NCBI GenBank assembly: GCA_005406025.1 | Contig: BGZK01000083.1 | Span: forward strand, 248,001-312,000 | DNA: 64,000 nucleotides | Direction: 5' to 3' | DNA from: Eumeta japonica | Taxonomy: Eukaryota > Arthropoda > Insecta > Lepidoptera > Psychidae | Shown here: positions 1 to 10,469 of the stretch, one piece after another | Numbering within the stretch: the stretch's first letter is position 1 | Layout of the letters: the number at the start of each line of letters is the position of its first letter | The notes under the pieces: generated by a model | Databases searched by the model: none | Seen by the model: the letters and a program-made list of their open reading frames with translations, nothing else | Told to the model about the DNA's origin: nothing | Translations under genes and position numbers: made by a program

Positions 1-159
1 TCACAAAGGATAATAAGCTTCGTGTCTTGGAACATTATTATTCCATACTTTTTCTGTAATTTTTTCATTTTATTTTGGGTGTTCGATGTTCAATAAAAAA
101 AAGAACCAGAAAAAGAAAGATCTAAATGACATGAATAAAAAAAATAAATGATTATTCGT

Positions 160-430
160 CCCGATTCCAACTTCTCTAGGTACTAGACCCAATTCTGATC
201 TATATGTCTGTCACGGACTCAGTTTGTCCTAATCTATAATAAGTCACGACCTTAGTCCCGGATCCCGTTCACAATTGCGATTTTAGTCCCAATCTGAATA
301 TTGTTGTGATCATCGTCCTTTGGTATCGACTTCAGTATCTATCCTTACCTCAACGGCGATCCCGACTCCAAGCTAAGACTCAAATCTAAAGCTAAGCATT
401 CCGATTCTAGTCTCAAATAATTCCACATCG
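160..430. repeat. Degenerate six-base-periodic C/T-rich tract
   Basis: Short blocks such as 'cgattcc', 'gactcc' and 'gtctcaa' recur at loose multiples of about six bases, giving a decayed array of a GATTCC-like unit on the plus strand. The same texture is seen at 53806-54036 and, on the opposite strand, at about 1640-2010 and 49505-49740. No open frame runs through it. I infer an old, heavily mutated simple repeat; an array of binding sites is an alternative. Confidence 0.4.
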
Positions 431-1640
431 ATTTCACTACTTTCCTATGTACTTTCTTTAAAATTAAATTTGAAAAAAATTGCAAATTAAATCCAGTGTT
501 AAATGTTTTGGAATAAATTGCAGTATTTAAATCTTTACTTCAAGATGTTAACGAGGAAGTTTACACCGATTTACAATACTTCATACGGGCATACAGACAA
601 TATCAGGCAGACAAATATAATATGCTTTTTGTTTTTGAAAGCACTTATAACAGTAGCTCGTTTGCTTTTTTATGGCTTAATGGCTTCAAAGGCCTTCATT
701 AAATTTTACAGAAAATTATTTATACACCATAGTAAAAATAAAAACCGAATATTTTTATTCTGATATGTATGAAATATTGTCGATGATGCCAGGAACCCTT
801 GTTGTAGTTAACGACAACATCTTCTAGTTGCTAGTGGTTAGCTCTAACTTCTGTTTTGATTCAATGATCAGTGTGACACAGTAAAGAGACCAAGAAGTCT
901 CCGGGACCGGTATGAATCTGAGACCAGTTGTGTTTAGTTTTTGAGATGTCATGAAATAAGTACATATATATATTAGAACATACTGCGGTCAATGTTATCT
1001 TGTATAATGTAAGTATATCTTCTATCCTAATCATCAACATATATATTAATACGCTAAGGTTAAGATGTTTGCTTCCCACATAAATTTTGTATCATTTCAT
1101 ATATAATTGCTTGCTCTATCGGCATCAACAACTAACAAAATTGTTATTGCTTTTGTGTTTGTAAATTAATTAATTATTAAAATTATATATATGCTGCCAA
1201 CTGACGACTTCCATTTTGATAAAATAAAATGCCTAGGCGACGAACACTGGAAAATCAAGCAGAAAGACGTCGAAGTAAATAAAATTATATCAGATGACTA
1301 AATATATAATTAAAATATTGTTCATGAGGAAGTTTTGTAATAAAAAAGGATATAAAATTAATATTTACAGTAATTTTGTAAGCTGATAATTTGTTGCGAT
1401 TTCTTCGCACAGGGTCCGTCTAGTAATATTATAATTATGACAGCGTGTATGTTTGTTACTCTATCAAGCTTCAACGGCAGAACAGAATTAGCTGAAACTT
1501 TACAGCAATTAGCTTATACATCAGAATAACATATAACCTGTAATTTATAAAGATACTAACTTTTGCTTGCGGCTTCATTTGCTTGATCGTAAACCGAATT
1601 CTTTACTTATGGCGATCGGTTACTGGTAGGTAATAAAAAT
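431..1640. other. AT-rich stretch without recognised gene
   Basis: Small frames here, including an 86-codon one at 503-763, have AT-driven lysine, phenylalanine and isoleucine composition and match no family I know. I see no RNA gene or clear repeat. Confidence 0.5.
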
Positions 1641-2010
1641 GTTCGAGAGAAGTCGGAGTTCAACGTCGGTCCGGGGCCGGAATCGTAATCAAGGGCGTGA
1701 CTGAGGTCGTTTCATAATAGATCCAAAAAATACCGGTATTGCATGTGTTTTCGGTGTAAGATTATGCGCTCTTATTCTGATACGGAATCAAGATAGGGAC
1801 CTTGATCCATATCGTAGATGATACTCGTAACATTATCGAAAAATGTAAAAAATGAAAGTAGTTTTTGTATGTGTCCATACGCAGACAGAACTGTCGGTGA
1901 ATTATGTGTATTTTGAACGGTACCGAAATGTAGACGGAGTCAGGACTGAAACCGAAAGAAAGAACGAGATAGGGGGTCGTGATTGTCAGCTGGTCGGTCG
2001 TTATAGGGAT
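1640..2010. repeat. Degenerate six-base-periodic G/A-rich tract
   Basis: Blocks such as 'gtcggagt', 'ccggaatc', 'gacggagtcagg' and 'gaaaccgaaag' recur at loose six-base spacing. This is the reverse-complement texture of the tracts at 160-430 and 53806-54036. Overlapping short frames on both strands are by-products of the periodicity. Confidence 0.35.
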
Positions 2011-2149
2011 GAGAAAATTCATTCTGTGTCCACGCGGGCAAAAGCTATCAACTTACAAATCGTCAGCAGAATATGCGTCTAAAAATTGTTTTCCTCTCAA
2101 TGTTGTTACATTACCTAATTTGCATATTCATTATTTATCCACCAAACTT

Positions 2150-2172
2150 AATATATATATATATATATATAT
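2150..2172. repeat. (AT)n microsatellite
   Basis: About eleven AT dinucleotides in a row, uninterrupted. Confidence 0.9.
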
Positions 2173-2860
2173 TTATATGTATATCAACTGGCCACCAGCA
2201 GAGGTTGTTTTGCCCTTTCAGGTAGGGAAATAAGTTATTTTTTTTTCATATTTTGTATAAATTTTGCAAGAAAAGTGAAAAATTTTATCCATTACACGAA
2301 TATATTGTGTATATATGAAGCATCTCGGTTTGTATAACTTGAGCACAGCGTCGATTATTTGATACAGATCTTATTATTTTTTTCGTTGAAGCTAAATAAA
2401 TATGTATTGTGAATATGAGTTATTTTAATTAATTAGTATAGATTTTGTTGATAAAGTAACTACAATGCCGTCTGCCGAAATACAGCCAATGAAGTCTCGT
2501 TTCGATAAGAGAAATATGTGTTCTTTGAATATGATTTCGTACGATCGAGTTGTTGGGAAGTTACGTGACTAGTAACAGGCGCACCAATACCTTAATAATT
2601 TATCGTCATGAATTTCAATTACAACTTGTCTTATAAAGAACCGAATTCAAAAAATCAAAATCGATTGTTAAATATAGATTAACAATGATAGCATTGTAGT
2701 TTTGTAGGTACTGTGCTTTTCTGCAATTCGGTAGAAACAGGTTTAAGCATTGGAGGCATGAATTAGTCAAACTGACGGTTCACATTGCAATTTTTAACAT
2801 CCCCTAATTTAGCCTTAAAAAAGGACGAAACCTGTATATTGCACAAGGTCATAGAAGAAT
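2173..2860. other. AT-rich stretch, nothing recognised
   Basis: No coding-like frame, hairpin or repeat was recognised here. Confidence 0.4.
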
Positions 2861-2864
2861 GACA

Positions 2865-2990
2865 GAATGACAGAAGAAAGAAGACGAGAAATCCCGACAA
2901 GAATCGGGCTAGTGTGGGAGTTATACCTGACCTTTATCCACTTAGAATAGCTAGGCCCGTGTCCAGCAGTGGAATGATTATGTGGTGGTT
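2865..2990 (+). mobile_element. 3' end of a non-LTR retrotransposon (fragment)
   Basis: The stretch contains 'tgacctttatcc' followed by 'ggcccgtgtccagcagtgga' (2955-2974). I recognise this as a very common 3'-terminal motif of lepidopteran LINE or SINE insertions. The 5' part and coding region are absent, as expected for a 5'-truncated insertion. The clade cannot be fixed from this tail alone. Confidence 0.55.
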
Positions 2991-3099
2991 TTCATAAGTA
3001 CACTATGGAATTTTAGATAAGTAGGTATGCTGATGTTACGTTCAAGCTTAATGTTTTAGTAAATGTAAATAATTATATAAACTAGAGCAATGAGGTTCC

Positions 3100-3470
3100 T
3101 CCTAATAAAGGTGACGTAACTAGTGACGCGGGAAATGAACGACTAGAAACTGCGAGAACTTAGCGTTCACGTATTTTGCCGGTGAATGTGTGGGTTGCCG
3201 TTGATACAGCGTAACTTTCTTCTGCCGTAATCCGCTATCAGGATTCGCCGCGGTACGCACGCAGATCGTCCAACTTCGGCCCGTTTCAGCGGTGCGATTT
3301 CATTCGAATTGCTCAACTTTAATTGCACATTTCGCCAGTTACCTACTCGGTTACTGGTGTTTGTTCAGAATTCCCGTTTCTATAGCTTTAGACAAAAGAT
3401 GTCGTGGCCGTTCGCGTCGAGCCAACTTCGATATACCGTAGTCTGGGTGCATGAGGCTCGGCCGCAATAG
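3100..3470. other. CpG-richer stretch of unknown role
   Basis: It is richer in CG dinucleotides than its flanks, for example around 3241-3300 and 3400-3470. No long frame is present. It ends where the mariner relic begins; part could belong to an older transposon or to a regulatory element. Confidence 0.25.
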
Positions 3471-3479
3471 CCGCAAAAA

Positions 3480-3756
3480 TCATGTCTCGATCGCATTCAA
3501 AAAATATTTTTTCCATTTATATGAAGAATTGGCATCGACTTTATTCGTAACAGGTCGACCAGAGCGAGGTTCATCTTTAACATCTAAATCACCGGACTGA
3601 AAACGCGTGAACCAGTTTCGTGCTACTCTTGCCGACACTACATTAGATCCATAACTTCACAATTTTTTTCGCCACTTGTGTTCCATTTTCCCTTTCTTAG
3701 CAATAAAACGTCTACGTTCCGGTTTAATTTCTACGTTAGATTCACTCATTTTGATG
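3480..3756 (-). pseudogene. Mariner-family (DD34D) transposase relic, N-terminal part only
   Basis: Read on the minus strand from an ATG at 3747-3749, the frame starts MSESNVEIKPERRRFIAKKG. It hits an in-frame stop at 3657-3659 and then continues with SYGSNVVSARVARN and WFTRFQSGDLDVKDEPRSGR. The second block is the conserved end of the helix-turn-helix region plus the linker of mariner transposases. Beyond about 3530 the similarity fades through a likely frameshift, and the catalytic domain with its aspartates is missing. The element is a dead fragment. Its 5' side adjoins a different dispersed repeat that starts near 3795, so one may have truncated the other. Confidence 0.85.
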
Positions 3757-3794
3757 GATAGAAAAACAATAGAAAAATGGAGGGATATCGTTTT

Positions 3795-4545
3795 TAGAGT
3801 TCCGAGTCAAAATGGCAAAAACGGAACTCTTATTGTTTCGTCATGTCCGTCCGTCCCTCCGTCCGTATGTAACAGGCATTTAGTTCAAAAACGACAAGAC
3901 GTATATGTATGAAACTTATAGAGTAAGTGTATTGTATAAGCCGCTACTTAGTTTGGTAGTTAAATATTAAAAACCATTATTTTTATGAGGGGCACTCCAT
4001 ACATAAAATAGTAGCTGAAAATTTTTTTTAGCAGAAAACAACGAGTGGCACTAATTTCGACAGTTCTTTAAAAAACACTAAGGTTTGTAAGCAATTTTTC
4101 TAATTACGTGAACAATTCGGAAATAATCGCTCCGAAAGTTGCAGAAATGGTGCCCCGCCCCCCTCTATTTTCTGTACCATATATCCAAAAAATATAAAAA
4201 AAAGGTAAATGCTTAATAAATACTTTCAACAAAAATAATTTCGAACATGGTGGGATATACTGTTTTTGAGTTATTACCGAAAAACTGCGTTTCTCAACAA
4301 AAGGACATAAGTGCCATGAAGATACGCTCTTTTGCTGGTGCACTTTAGTTAACACTAGTTTAATAGTAACAGTAAGATACCTACTTGTTTTTCTATTTGT
4401 AGGCGACTAAAATGCTTATAACTATTCTGTGCGGGAAACGGAAAAAGTGTAACGATGTACTCTTTTCGTCTGTAGTGCATTTCTTTGTAATAATGGCTTC
4501 GGAACCCTATAATGATCGACATGCTCGTGGCCAATTTTTTTTGCT
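3795..4545 (-). mobile_element. Long copy of a lepidopteran 'ttccg...cggaaccct' dispersed repeat
   Basis: The left part has 'gagttccgagtcaaaatgg', a core of tandem 'gtccgtcc' (3845-3867), and a long AT-rich body with a C-run at 4152-4163. The right part has 'ttcggaaccctataatgatc' (4498-4517) and a 'gacatgctcgtggcca' tail. This order matches, in reverse, a repeat class I know from butterfly and moth genomes; the ends form a weak TTCCG/CGGAA inverted repeat. No transposase frame is present, so it looks non-autonomous. The short frames inside it are not genes. Confidence 0.6.
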
Positions 4546-5120
4546 TTTCATTTTTCTTTTTTTTCCAATGTTATTTATTCAATGGTATCAAAACTAGCCA
4601 GATACAAACAGCACTACCAAAAAAGTTTTACTGCAACTTTTTACTTATAAAATACAAAAAAACTTTTTCCTCAACTTAATATATTCAAAGCTAGCAGAAA
4701 GAAAAATGGTCTCCAAATTATATTAAATATTATAATTGCAGATTAAACCTACTGTAGTCTTTTCTTACCGGATTCTCACAATACAACCTCGATTATGAAA
4801 TCTTAGACAATTTGATGAGAAATGAGAGTCGACACTACTGCCCTATGATTTGGACCTAGGTATCCGCAAACACCCTAGGTCTAGCTGAAGGCAGTAGACG
4901 TCTCTAGGAAAAAAATATGAGAGGAATAATGATCGCAAAATTTATTTTGCACATTTATCTTGGTGACTATTGTAAAAATTATTGTAAGTATGTGAACATA
5001 ATGAGTAATTCCTTTATTCGTTAATCGAAGCAAAATGGTGACATAAATAATTGAATATATTGTGATTATGGCTTATGATCAAAAAGTAGACATATGTAAT
5101 TTATAATTTCCAACACGAAT
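4546..5120. other. AT-rich stretch without recognised gene
   Basis: Nothing recognised apart from a few short partial inverted repeats, for example CCTAGG at 4855 and 4873. Confidence 0.4.
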
Positions 5121-5124
5121 ATGC

Positions 5125-5240
5125 GGTCATTGTAGCGAGTTGCATCGGCGTAGCGAGGACGCATGCGCGCCTCGGCCGCTCCGACAAACAACCTGTTGCA
5201 ATTGGGCTGGCGTGCAACGTTGCACTCTCGTTAGTAAACT
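5125..5240. promoter_or_regulatory. Small CpG-rich patch, possible regulatory DNA
   Basis: A sharp local rise in CG dinucleotides ('gcatcggcgtagcgagg', 'gcatgcgcgcctcggccg') inside AT-rich DNA. A second weaker patch follows at about 5620-5700. No coding-like frame overlaps. A promoter or enhancer role is inference only. Confidence 0.2.
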
Positions 5241-5417
5241 GGCGAAATCGCCAAAATTTCCTTATTAAATCTAACGCAAATCGCTTTTTCTTGCCAAAGA
5301 TCCAATATCACTTCGAGTCCTGTGAAAGTGTGTAGTGTTCGAACGAAATCTAGTAATTTTATAATTTTATACGAACTAATTAAAAAAAAAGTGAAAAAAC
5401 TCGATCTCGAACACGAA

Positions 5418-5446
5418 GTGTGTGTATGCGTGTGAGTGTGTATATA
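5418..5446. repeat. Imperfect (TG)n tract
   Basis: An interrupted TG dinucleotide run, followed at about 5457-5471 by a short TA run. The 108-codon minus-strand frame across it is an artefact of the repeats. Confidence 0.7.
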
Positions 5447-5970
5447 GTTCATTAATAAATATATATATATATGCATAGTAGCAAAAAAAAATCTTTTGTA
5501 TCTTGACATTTTTATAAGAAAAAAATAAAGCCTTCCGAAAACATCAAAAAGTTTCAATAACTCGTTAGTTTAAATAAAGAAGAAAAACACGGGTCGTAGA
5601 AGATATACAGAAGATACACAGAAGACTGGCTGAAAGCCGAAAAGCGTCGCGCTGAACTCAACAGGTGGCAAATGCACCGCGTCGCTACGGTAAATGTGTC
5701 ACTGTAACGAACTCTTGCATATATGCATTTTCATATCTGCGTCGCTTATGCATTAATCCAATGTATATCGGATGTAGACCCGTTCTTAAATGCGATTCAC
5801 GTAGTACGTTATTTCGTAATTTAAAGGAATAAATAACCATTCGACAATCTTCTTCGGGGGAACGAGGAAAATTCGTTTTAATTTTGAGATTTTTTTTTAA
5901 TTGTTTTTTTTTTGAGCACTGAAAAGCGGGTCATCGATCGGCCAGCCTTTTGTTTAGAGGTTTAAGACGT

Positions 5971-5984
5971 CGCCATCTTGGATC
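5971..5984 (-). promoter_or_regulatory. AAGATGGCG motif (YY1/Pho-like), first of several
   Basis: The 14-mer CGCCATCTTGGATC occurs here and again, exactly, at 21261-21274. GCCAT is the core bound by YY1/Pho-type zinc-finger proteins. Binding here is inferred from the motif alone. Confidence 0.3.
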
Positions 5985-6125
5985 GTCTCGAAAAAGTTTC
6001 GACCACACCGTTCACCTAATTCGATTATGGAGTTTTCAGTTTGGACCCAAGAATTATACATTAATTATAGTCTTTAATGAACGTCTTGCATAAATATTTT
6101 AATTTCTTAATAAAAGCATATTAGT

Positions 6126-6129
<4 letters not shown>

Positions 6130-6171
<42 letters not shown>
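6130..6171. repeat. (AT)21 microsatellite
   Basis: About 42 bases of uninterrupted AT alternation, the longest simple repeat in the window. Confidence 0.95.
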
Positions 6172-6175
<4 letters not shown>

Positions 6176-6579
6176 TTTAGTCTTATTTCATAAATTTATA
6201 GATTGCTTGTTTCAAATTCGCCAAGAAGAGCGCTACGAACACTTCAAAAGAGCTCTCATCCTCGATATTAGTGAGAATAAGCAACAATTTCATCCAGAAC
6301 TTTCTGTAGCCTAGTACGAATTTTTTATTTATATCTAGGTCTATCGTTATATTTATTTAACTAGTCAGACGTACACACAAATACTTGTGTCGTATTGCAT
6401 ACAGAAAAGAGTACTATATAATTATAGGTGGTAACTCGTAAAGTGTACATGTTTTTTAAAATCGTACGAAAGAATAAAATTAACCCAAATATTTTCAAAA
6501 GGATTTCTAAAATTATTTTGATGCTGTAAAAACGATAGATGTACGTATTAAGTATTAGTGTTTTACAAGAAACTTATTA

Positions 6580-7235
6580 AATGTCACATTGAGGACTGTT
6601 AAGAAATTTTCATAGAAAAATCTACGCTTAATTATGTGTATATTTTCTATACAATGCGATTTTAAACACACAAAATAAACTAATTGAAAACAGTCACTGA
6701 GTACAAAACTGAAGACTTACAATTAAAATTATGGAATTACAGTGGATTTTTGGAATTTCAAAATTAACTGCAATATGGAAAATTAAAGTATCCAAATTTG
6801 ATAATAAAAATTATTAACATGTCTAGTTTTCACATCTATCGGCGCTCCAAACAACAATTATAAACTTTTTTATACATTTCGATTGTTAATAAAAATACAC
6901 ATGATGGGCTGCACAAACCCAATGTATTTAAAATAAAGGTCAATGTGCATATTAAGGTTTGAATAGCGAAATCTAAATCTATCGATTTAAACAAAACAAT
7001 ATCTTATCACATATGCAAAAAAGTTTTCACACATACTGTTAATTCACGTAAACTGTGAACATTAGCATGTCGGTGACGCGATCGTCCAACGCGCATAAAT
7101 CGATTTTCATGTATACTACATTAGATTGTCAATGACTAGAATGGTGTATCGCGGTGACCGGAATGTTGGTGACGTGAACTCGTAAAATTTTACCTATAAT
7201 AAAAGCGATTATCGAGCCTATAAACAATTTCACAA
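6580..7235 (+). repeat. Dispersed repeat family, copy A
   Basis: It is homologous to 44110-44935 in the same order and orientation. Shared anchors are 'cattgaggactgt', 'ttttcacatctatc', 'caacaattata', 'ggctg.gcaa.ccca', 'gcatattaaggttt', 'tttaaac.aaacaa' and 'ggtgacgcga.gtc', with many substitutions and indels between them. No transposase or reverse-transcriptase frame is visible, so I cannot name the class. Copy A gives the empty-site version of an insertion found in copy B. Confidence 0.65.
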
Positions 7236-8180
7236 TAGAAATAGTTACAGATCTCACTCAAGTTCAAAGACTTGGTGTCTAGACAAAAAGCGATAGCCCA
7301 CATCTAACAGGAATATTTGCTTAAGGTCATCAAACACTATGGGTCCCCTAATATAATTTCTGTTCTAAACACTCTATCCTTTCACTCGAGTGTTCACAGC
7401 CACCTGAAGCTCCTCCACACATTCTCTGGACAGCCATTCGTTCCCTCCGATGAATCTCCGACCTCCGACCGAGGTTGCAAATTGACCTCGAGTGTTTAAA
7501 AATGCAAAAAATTTTAAAGCGATCCTCTAAATCAGTCTCCAATGTATGTATTTTCAGATATCGTATATAAAATTCCACGTCGTCGATGGCCTAAAATAAA
7601 CCTTAAAATAATAACTAGTTCCGCACTATAAATGAAAATTGTATAACAATTTTCGTATACACTTCCAATTACTCGGCGTACATAAGTGACAGGCAATAGA
7701 TAGTTTTTATCGATTCGGGAAGTGTCACAAGACATACAAGTGCAAATATCAAATGGTTATATAATACAGTAGCGATGTTTCGATTCCTTATCGATTTTGT
7801 TCTGCTTAAAACGATAATCACCTAATGGTCATGATTATTGCTTTCGTTGCAGAAGGTAACTTACCTTGACCACGGGCGAATTATTCAATTTAAACGAAAT
7901 CAAGCAACCCGTTCAGAGAATGCGTCAAGCGGTCGTTCCCGGACGATAGTCCCTCGAAGCGTAAAGGGCCAGCGAAGTGCTGAAGACGCAAGTTCCTCAG
8001 ACTGGAATAAAAATATTGCACAAGGATATACGACGATACGATGATAGTAATAGTGGAAAATCTGATATAAAAATATAATTTTTAAACTGGTCAGAGTAAT
8101 TGAGCCGAAACTGGCATGTATTAAATTAAAAAAAAAATCGCCAGTGAACTTTCAGAAGTGTAGGCTTCGACATCGCTGAA
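7236..8180. other. Stretch without recognised gene
   Basis: Several 60-76 codon frames overlap on opposite strands at 7317-7735 and 7838-8044. None has family-like sequence or supporting splice context. I see nothing else definite. Confidence 0.4.
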
Positions 8181-8189
8181 ATTCCGATA

Positions 8190-8340
8190 AAAAAAATCGG
8201 ATGCGATGACGTAAATCCGACCCCGCGTGGTAGTTACGTGACAGCCGCCGCGGGCCGTCGCGGGTCGCCGACAGCCCCGGGTTTGATACCCGTCACGTGC
8301 ATCGGGACGCCGTCGCTGCTGCCTGTTCACGATACGAAAT
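8190..8340. promoter_or_regulatory. CpG-rich patch
   Basis: A GC-rich island of about 140 bp with 'gccgccgcgggccgtcgcgg' (8243-8262) and two CACGTG-related E-boxes ('cgtcacgtgc' near 8290 and 'ttacgtgac' near 8234). It is flanked by AT-rich DNA. It could be a promoter or enhancer; no transcript can be drawn from it. Confidence 0.25.
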
Positions 8341-9050
8341 TTACGATAAGTTCGATTTTTTGGCAGTCGTGCGGGATATTAATGTAGGCGGAAGACGAAG
8401 TTAAACGAATATTCGAACACAGCTTACTTTAGCAATTTTTGTATTTTATATACAATTTATATATTTTTATATAGTATATAAATTTATACTTGGCTATTAC
8501 GGGAACGGTTCCGACGATTTCGGTGAAGACTTTTATTTTGATAAAGGTTTGCTTTTCGATTTTATCTACATAGATGTCTTCCCGCGAAAATCGAGAAAAT
8601 GTAACTAAGCATTACTTTATTCATCGCCAGTTCGAAGAATTTTAAGGTAATTAAATTGTTGCTATGTTCTTGGTCTCAACAAGAAATGGCACTGAATAAC
8701 ATAAGCTAAATATCGTTTACAAAGTTTTATATAATGTGTCTAAATGTTTATCAACGTAAATGATGATAAACGAATATCCCCATGTGAATATATGTCGATA
8801 TGAACTTGAAATACGTTAAGCAAAGTTCGATTATTTAGACACTAGAATCATATGAAAACATTCGAGTAAAATTATAAGTGATTAGATAACAATATTCGAT
8901 TTTATTAATTGCAAATAGCCTTCATGACGTTAAATTTCTTTATTTTCAGGCCATAGACTTAATACAATATATACAATGTGATATTTATACATAGTGTATG
9001 TTGATTTTATAATTCAATAGTTACAAAATTAAATTAGTATACCAATTTGC
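8341..9050. other. AT-rich stretch, nothing recognised
   Basis: No coding-like frame, hairpin or known repeat was recognised. Confidence 0.4.
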
Positions 9051-9339
9051 GGCAAAGGAAAGGTTGATGGAGCGCCGACGTCACATCGGCGCTGCGAAGT
9101 GCTTTTCTAATGTCAGGAACGCACGCCATTTCTCCCGCGCGGCGGCGCTAGTGTGTTTGGCGATCATGTCATAAGTTTGACAGATGTTATATCTATGATT
9201 GTGTGATAACATTTCGCTTGTCTATTCTGGTGTTTTTATTATTATTGTAATATTAAGTCTTTTAATTTTTAACTACAAATGTATGGATGTATCAGATTTT
9301 AATCGTCCCATGCATGCCCTCCTAATAGTTCAGATCGCT

Positions 9340-9500
9340 CAGAACTTGATGCCACCACGCTGGTCTAGTGCAGTTTGAAAGAACTGACGACCGTCGTCAT
9401 ACATGCAATGACCACGTCCAAGACCAACGGCCCATAAGTATCGAACCCGGCATCTCCGTGTTCGAAGGCAACGCACTTCACTACTGTGCCACTACCAGTA
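9340..9500 (-). mobile_element. Degenerate tRNA-like SINE fragment (tentative)
   Basis: 'tatcgaacccggcatctccg' followed by 'aacgcacttcactactgtgcc' resembles, in reverse complement, a tRNA-like head with a B-box related to GGTTCGA. This is a common SINE arrangement in Lepidoptera. The A-box is not convincing. The 68-codon frame over it is a by-product. Confidence 0.35.
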
Positions 9501-9664
9501 TACAATCAACGACAATAATTGTATTTTATCGTAAAAAAAAATTAAAAAAAGCACTGTATACACTATTTACTTAGTTGAGATAATATCTTTAGTCGGTCAT
9601 AGAACTCTGTACTGTCTTTTTTGAATTTGGTCAGCCTAATGTTTTCTGAATGGTATTTATCCGC

Positions 9665-9800
9665 CTTAGTATTAGTTGGAGTCTGCCCATGAGCTGACTC
9701 GCTTTATGCATCGGTCGTCCGAGACCCTCAATCTTCAGATTGATCTTTTTATTTCAATAGAAAGATTGTGGGAGGGTATGCCACAGCAGTGGGGAGAATG
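9665..9800 (+). mobile_element. Possible retrotransposon 3' tail
   Basis: The phrase 'gggtatgccacagcagtggg' (9774-9793) resembles the 'gtccagcagtggg' ends of lepidopteran LINE/SINE insertions, here degraded. The assignment is weak. Confidence 0.3.
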
Positions 9801-9819
9801 AAAATCTAATAACAACAAC

Positions 9820-10110
9820 AGCAATATCGGTCGTATAGCACGCGCGCCTCAAGTGTGTCTGGGAGCAGATCAAGGAAGGGGGTCAGTGGGTGCAGTTACT
9901 TTCCGTGACGTACGATCGAATGCTTTGTTTTCGCTTACACCCATTTAAAGATAAGTTATCACACAAAAAATGCCTCCCGCATCTGAACGAAATCCTGGAA
10001 AATGGACTTTCATGAACGAAATTCTGAAGCCGCGGCCGGGTCTGTCCACACCCAATTCAAACTCTTAGCGTGAAGGTGCGCATCTATTACTTCAGTTCCG
10101 TCACACACAT
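9820..10110. other. CpG-richer stretch with initiator-like motif
   Basis: A moderately GC-rich stretch with 'gggtcagtggg' (an insect TCAGT initiator-like string, about 9890) and 'ccgcggccggg' near 10031. No coherent frame follows. A promoter role is possible but unsupported. Confidence 0.2.
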
Positions 10111-10419
10111 TTGTATGTATTTTTCTTTATTTTTGCATGTTCATGATGCCTCATGTTAGTATAAATTGGTTTCATTGTATTATATTATAAAATATACAAG
10201 ACTTCGGTTTGAAAAAAAAATTCTCGACCTACACAAGTATCAAAGTTTACATGAATCCGTAATACCTAAGGGCGATTGACTGTTTCACATTGGCCTAGTG
10301 TATTTGTAGACGTAAAAGGCTTTTTTTTTTTAAATAACTTTTAACAAAAATTCGATCTTGCCGACGATGATAAAAATGGTAAAATATATTTGTTATTATG
10401 TTATTATAAAATGTATTTA

Positions 10420-10467
10420 GGTGAACAGTTTCTTTAGACGGCATTCCATTTAAAGAAACTATTCACC
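10420..10467. repeat. 22-bp imperfect hairpin
   Basis: Arms 10420-10441 and 10446-10467 pair over 22 positions: two C/A mismatches and one G-T wobble, the rest Watson-Crick. The loop is 4 nt. The loop is short for a pre-miRNA, so a transposon-end remnant or a simple hairpin is more likely. Confidence 0.7.
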
Positions 10468-10469
10468 AA

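Noticed and set aside
5231..5557. 108-codon minus-strand frame
   Set aside because: It contains a (TH)n run from the TG microsatellite and AT-driven residues; no family-like sequence.
10420..10467. A microRNA precursor
   Set aside because: The loop is only 4 nt and the stem too short for Drosha/Dicer processing; it resembles no miRNA I know.
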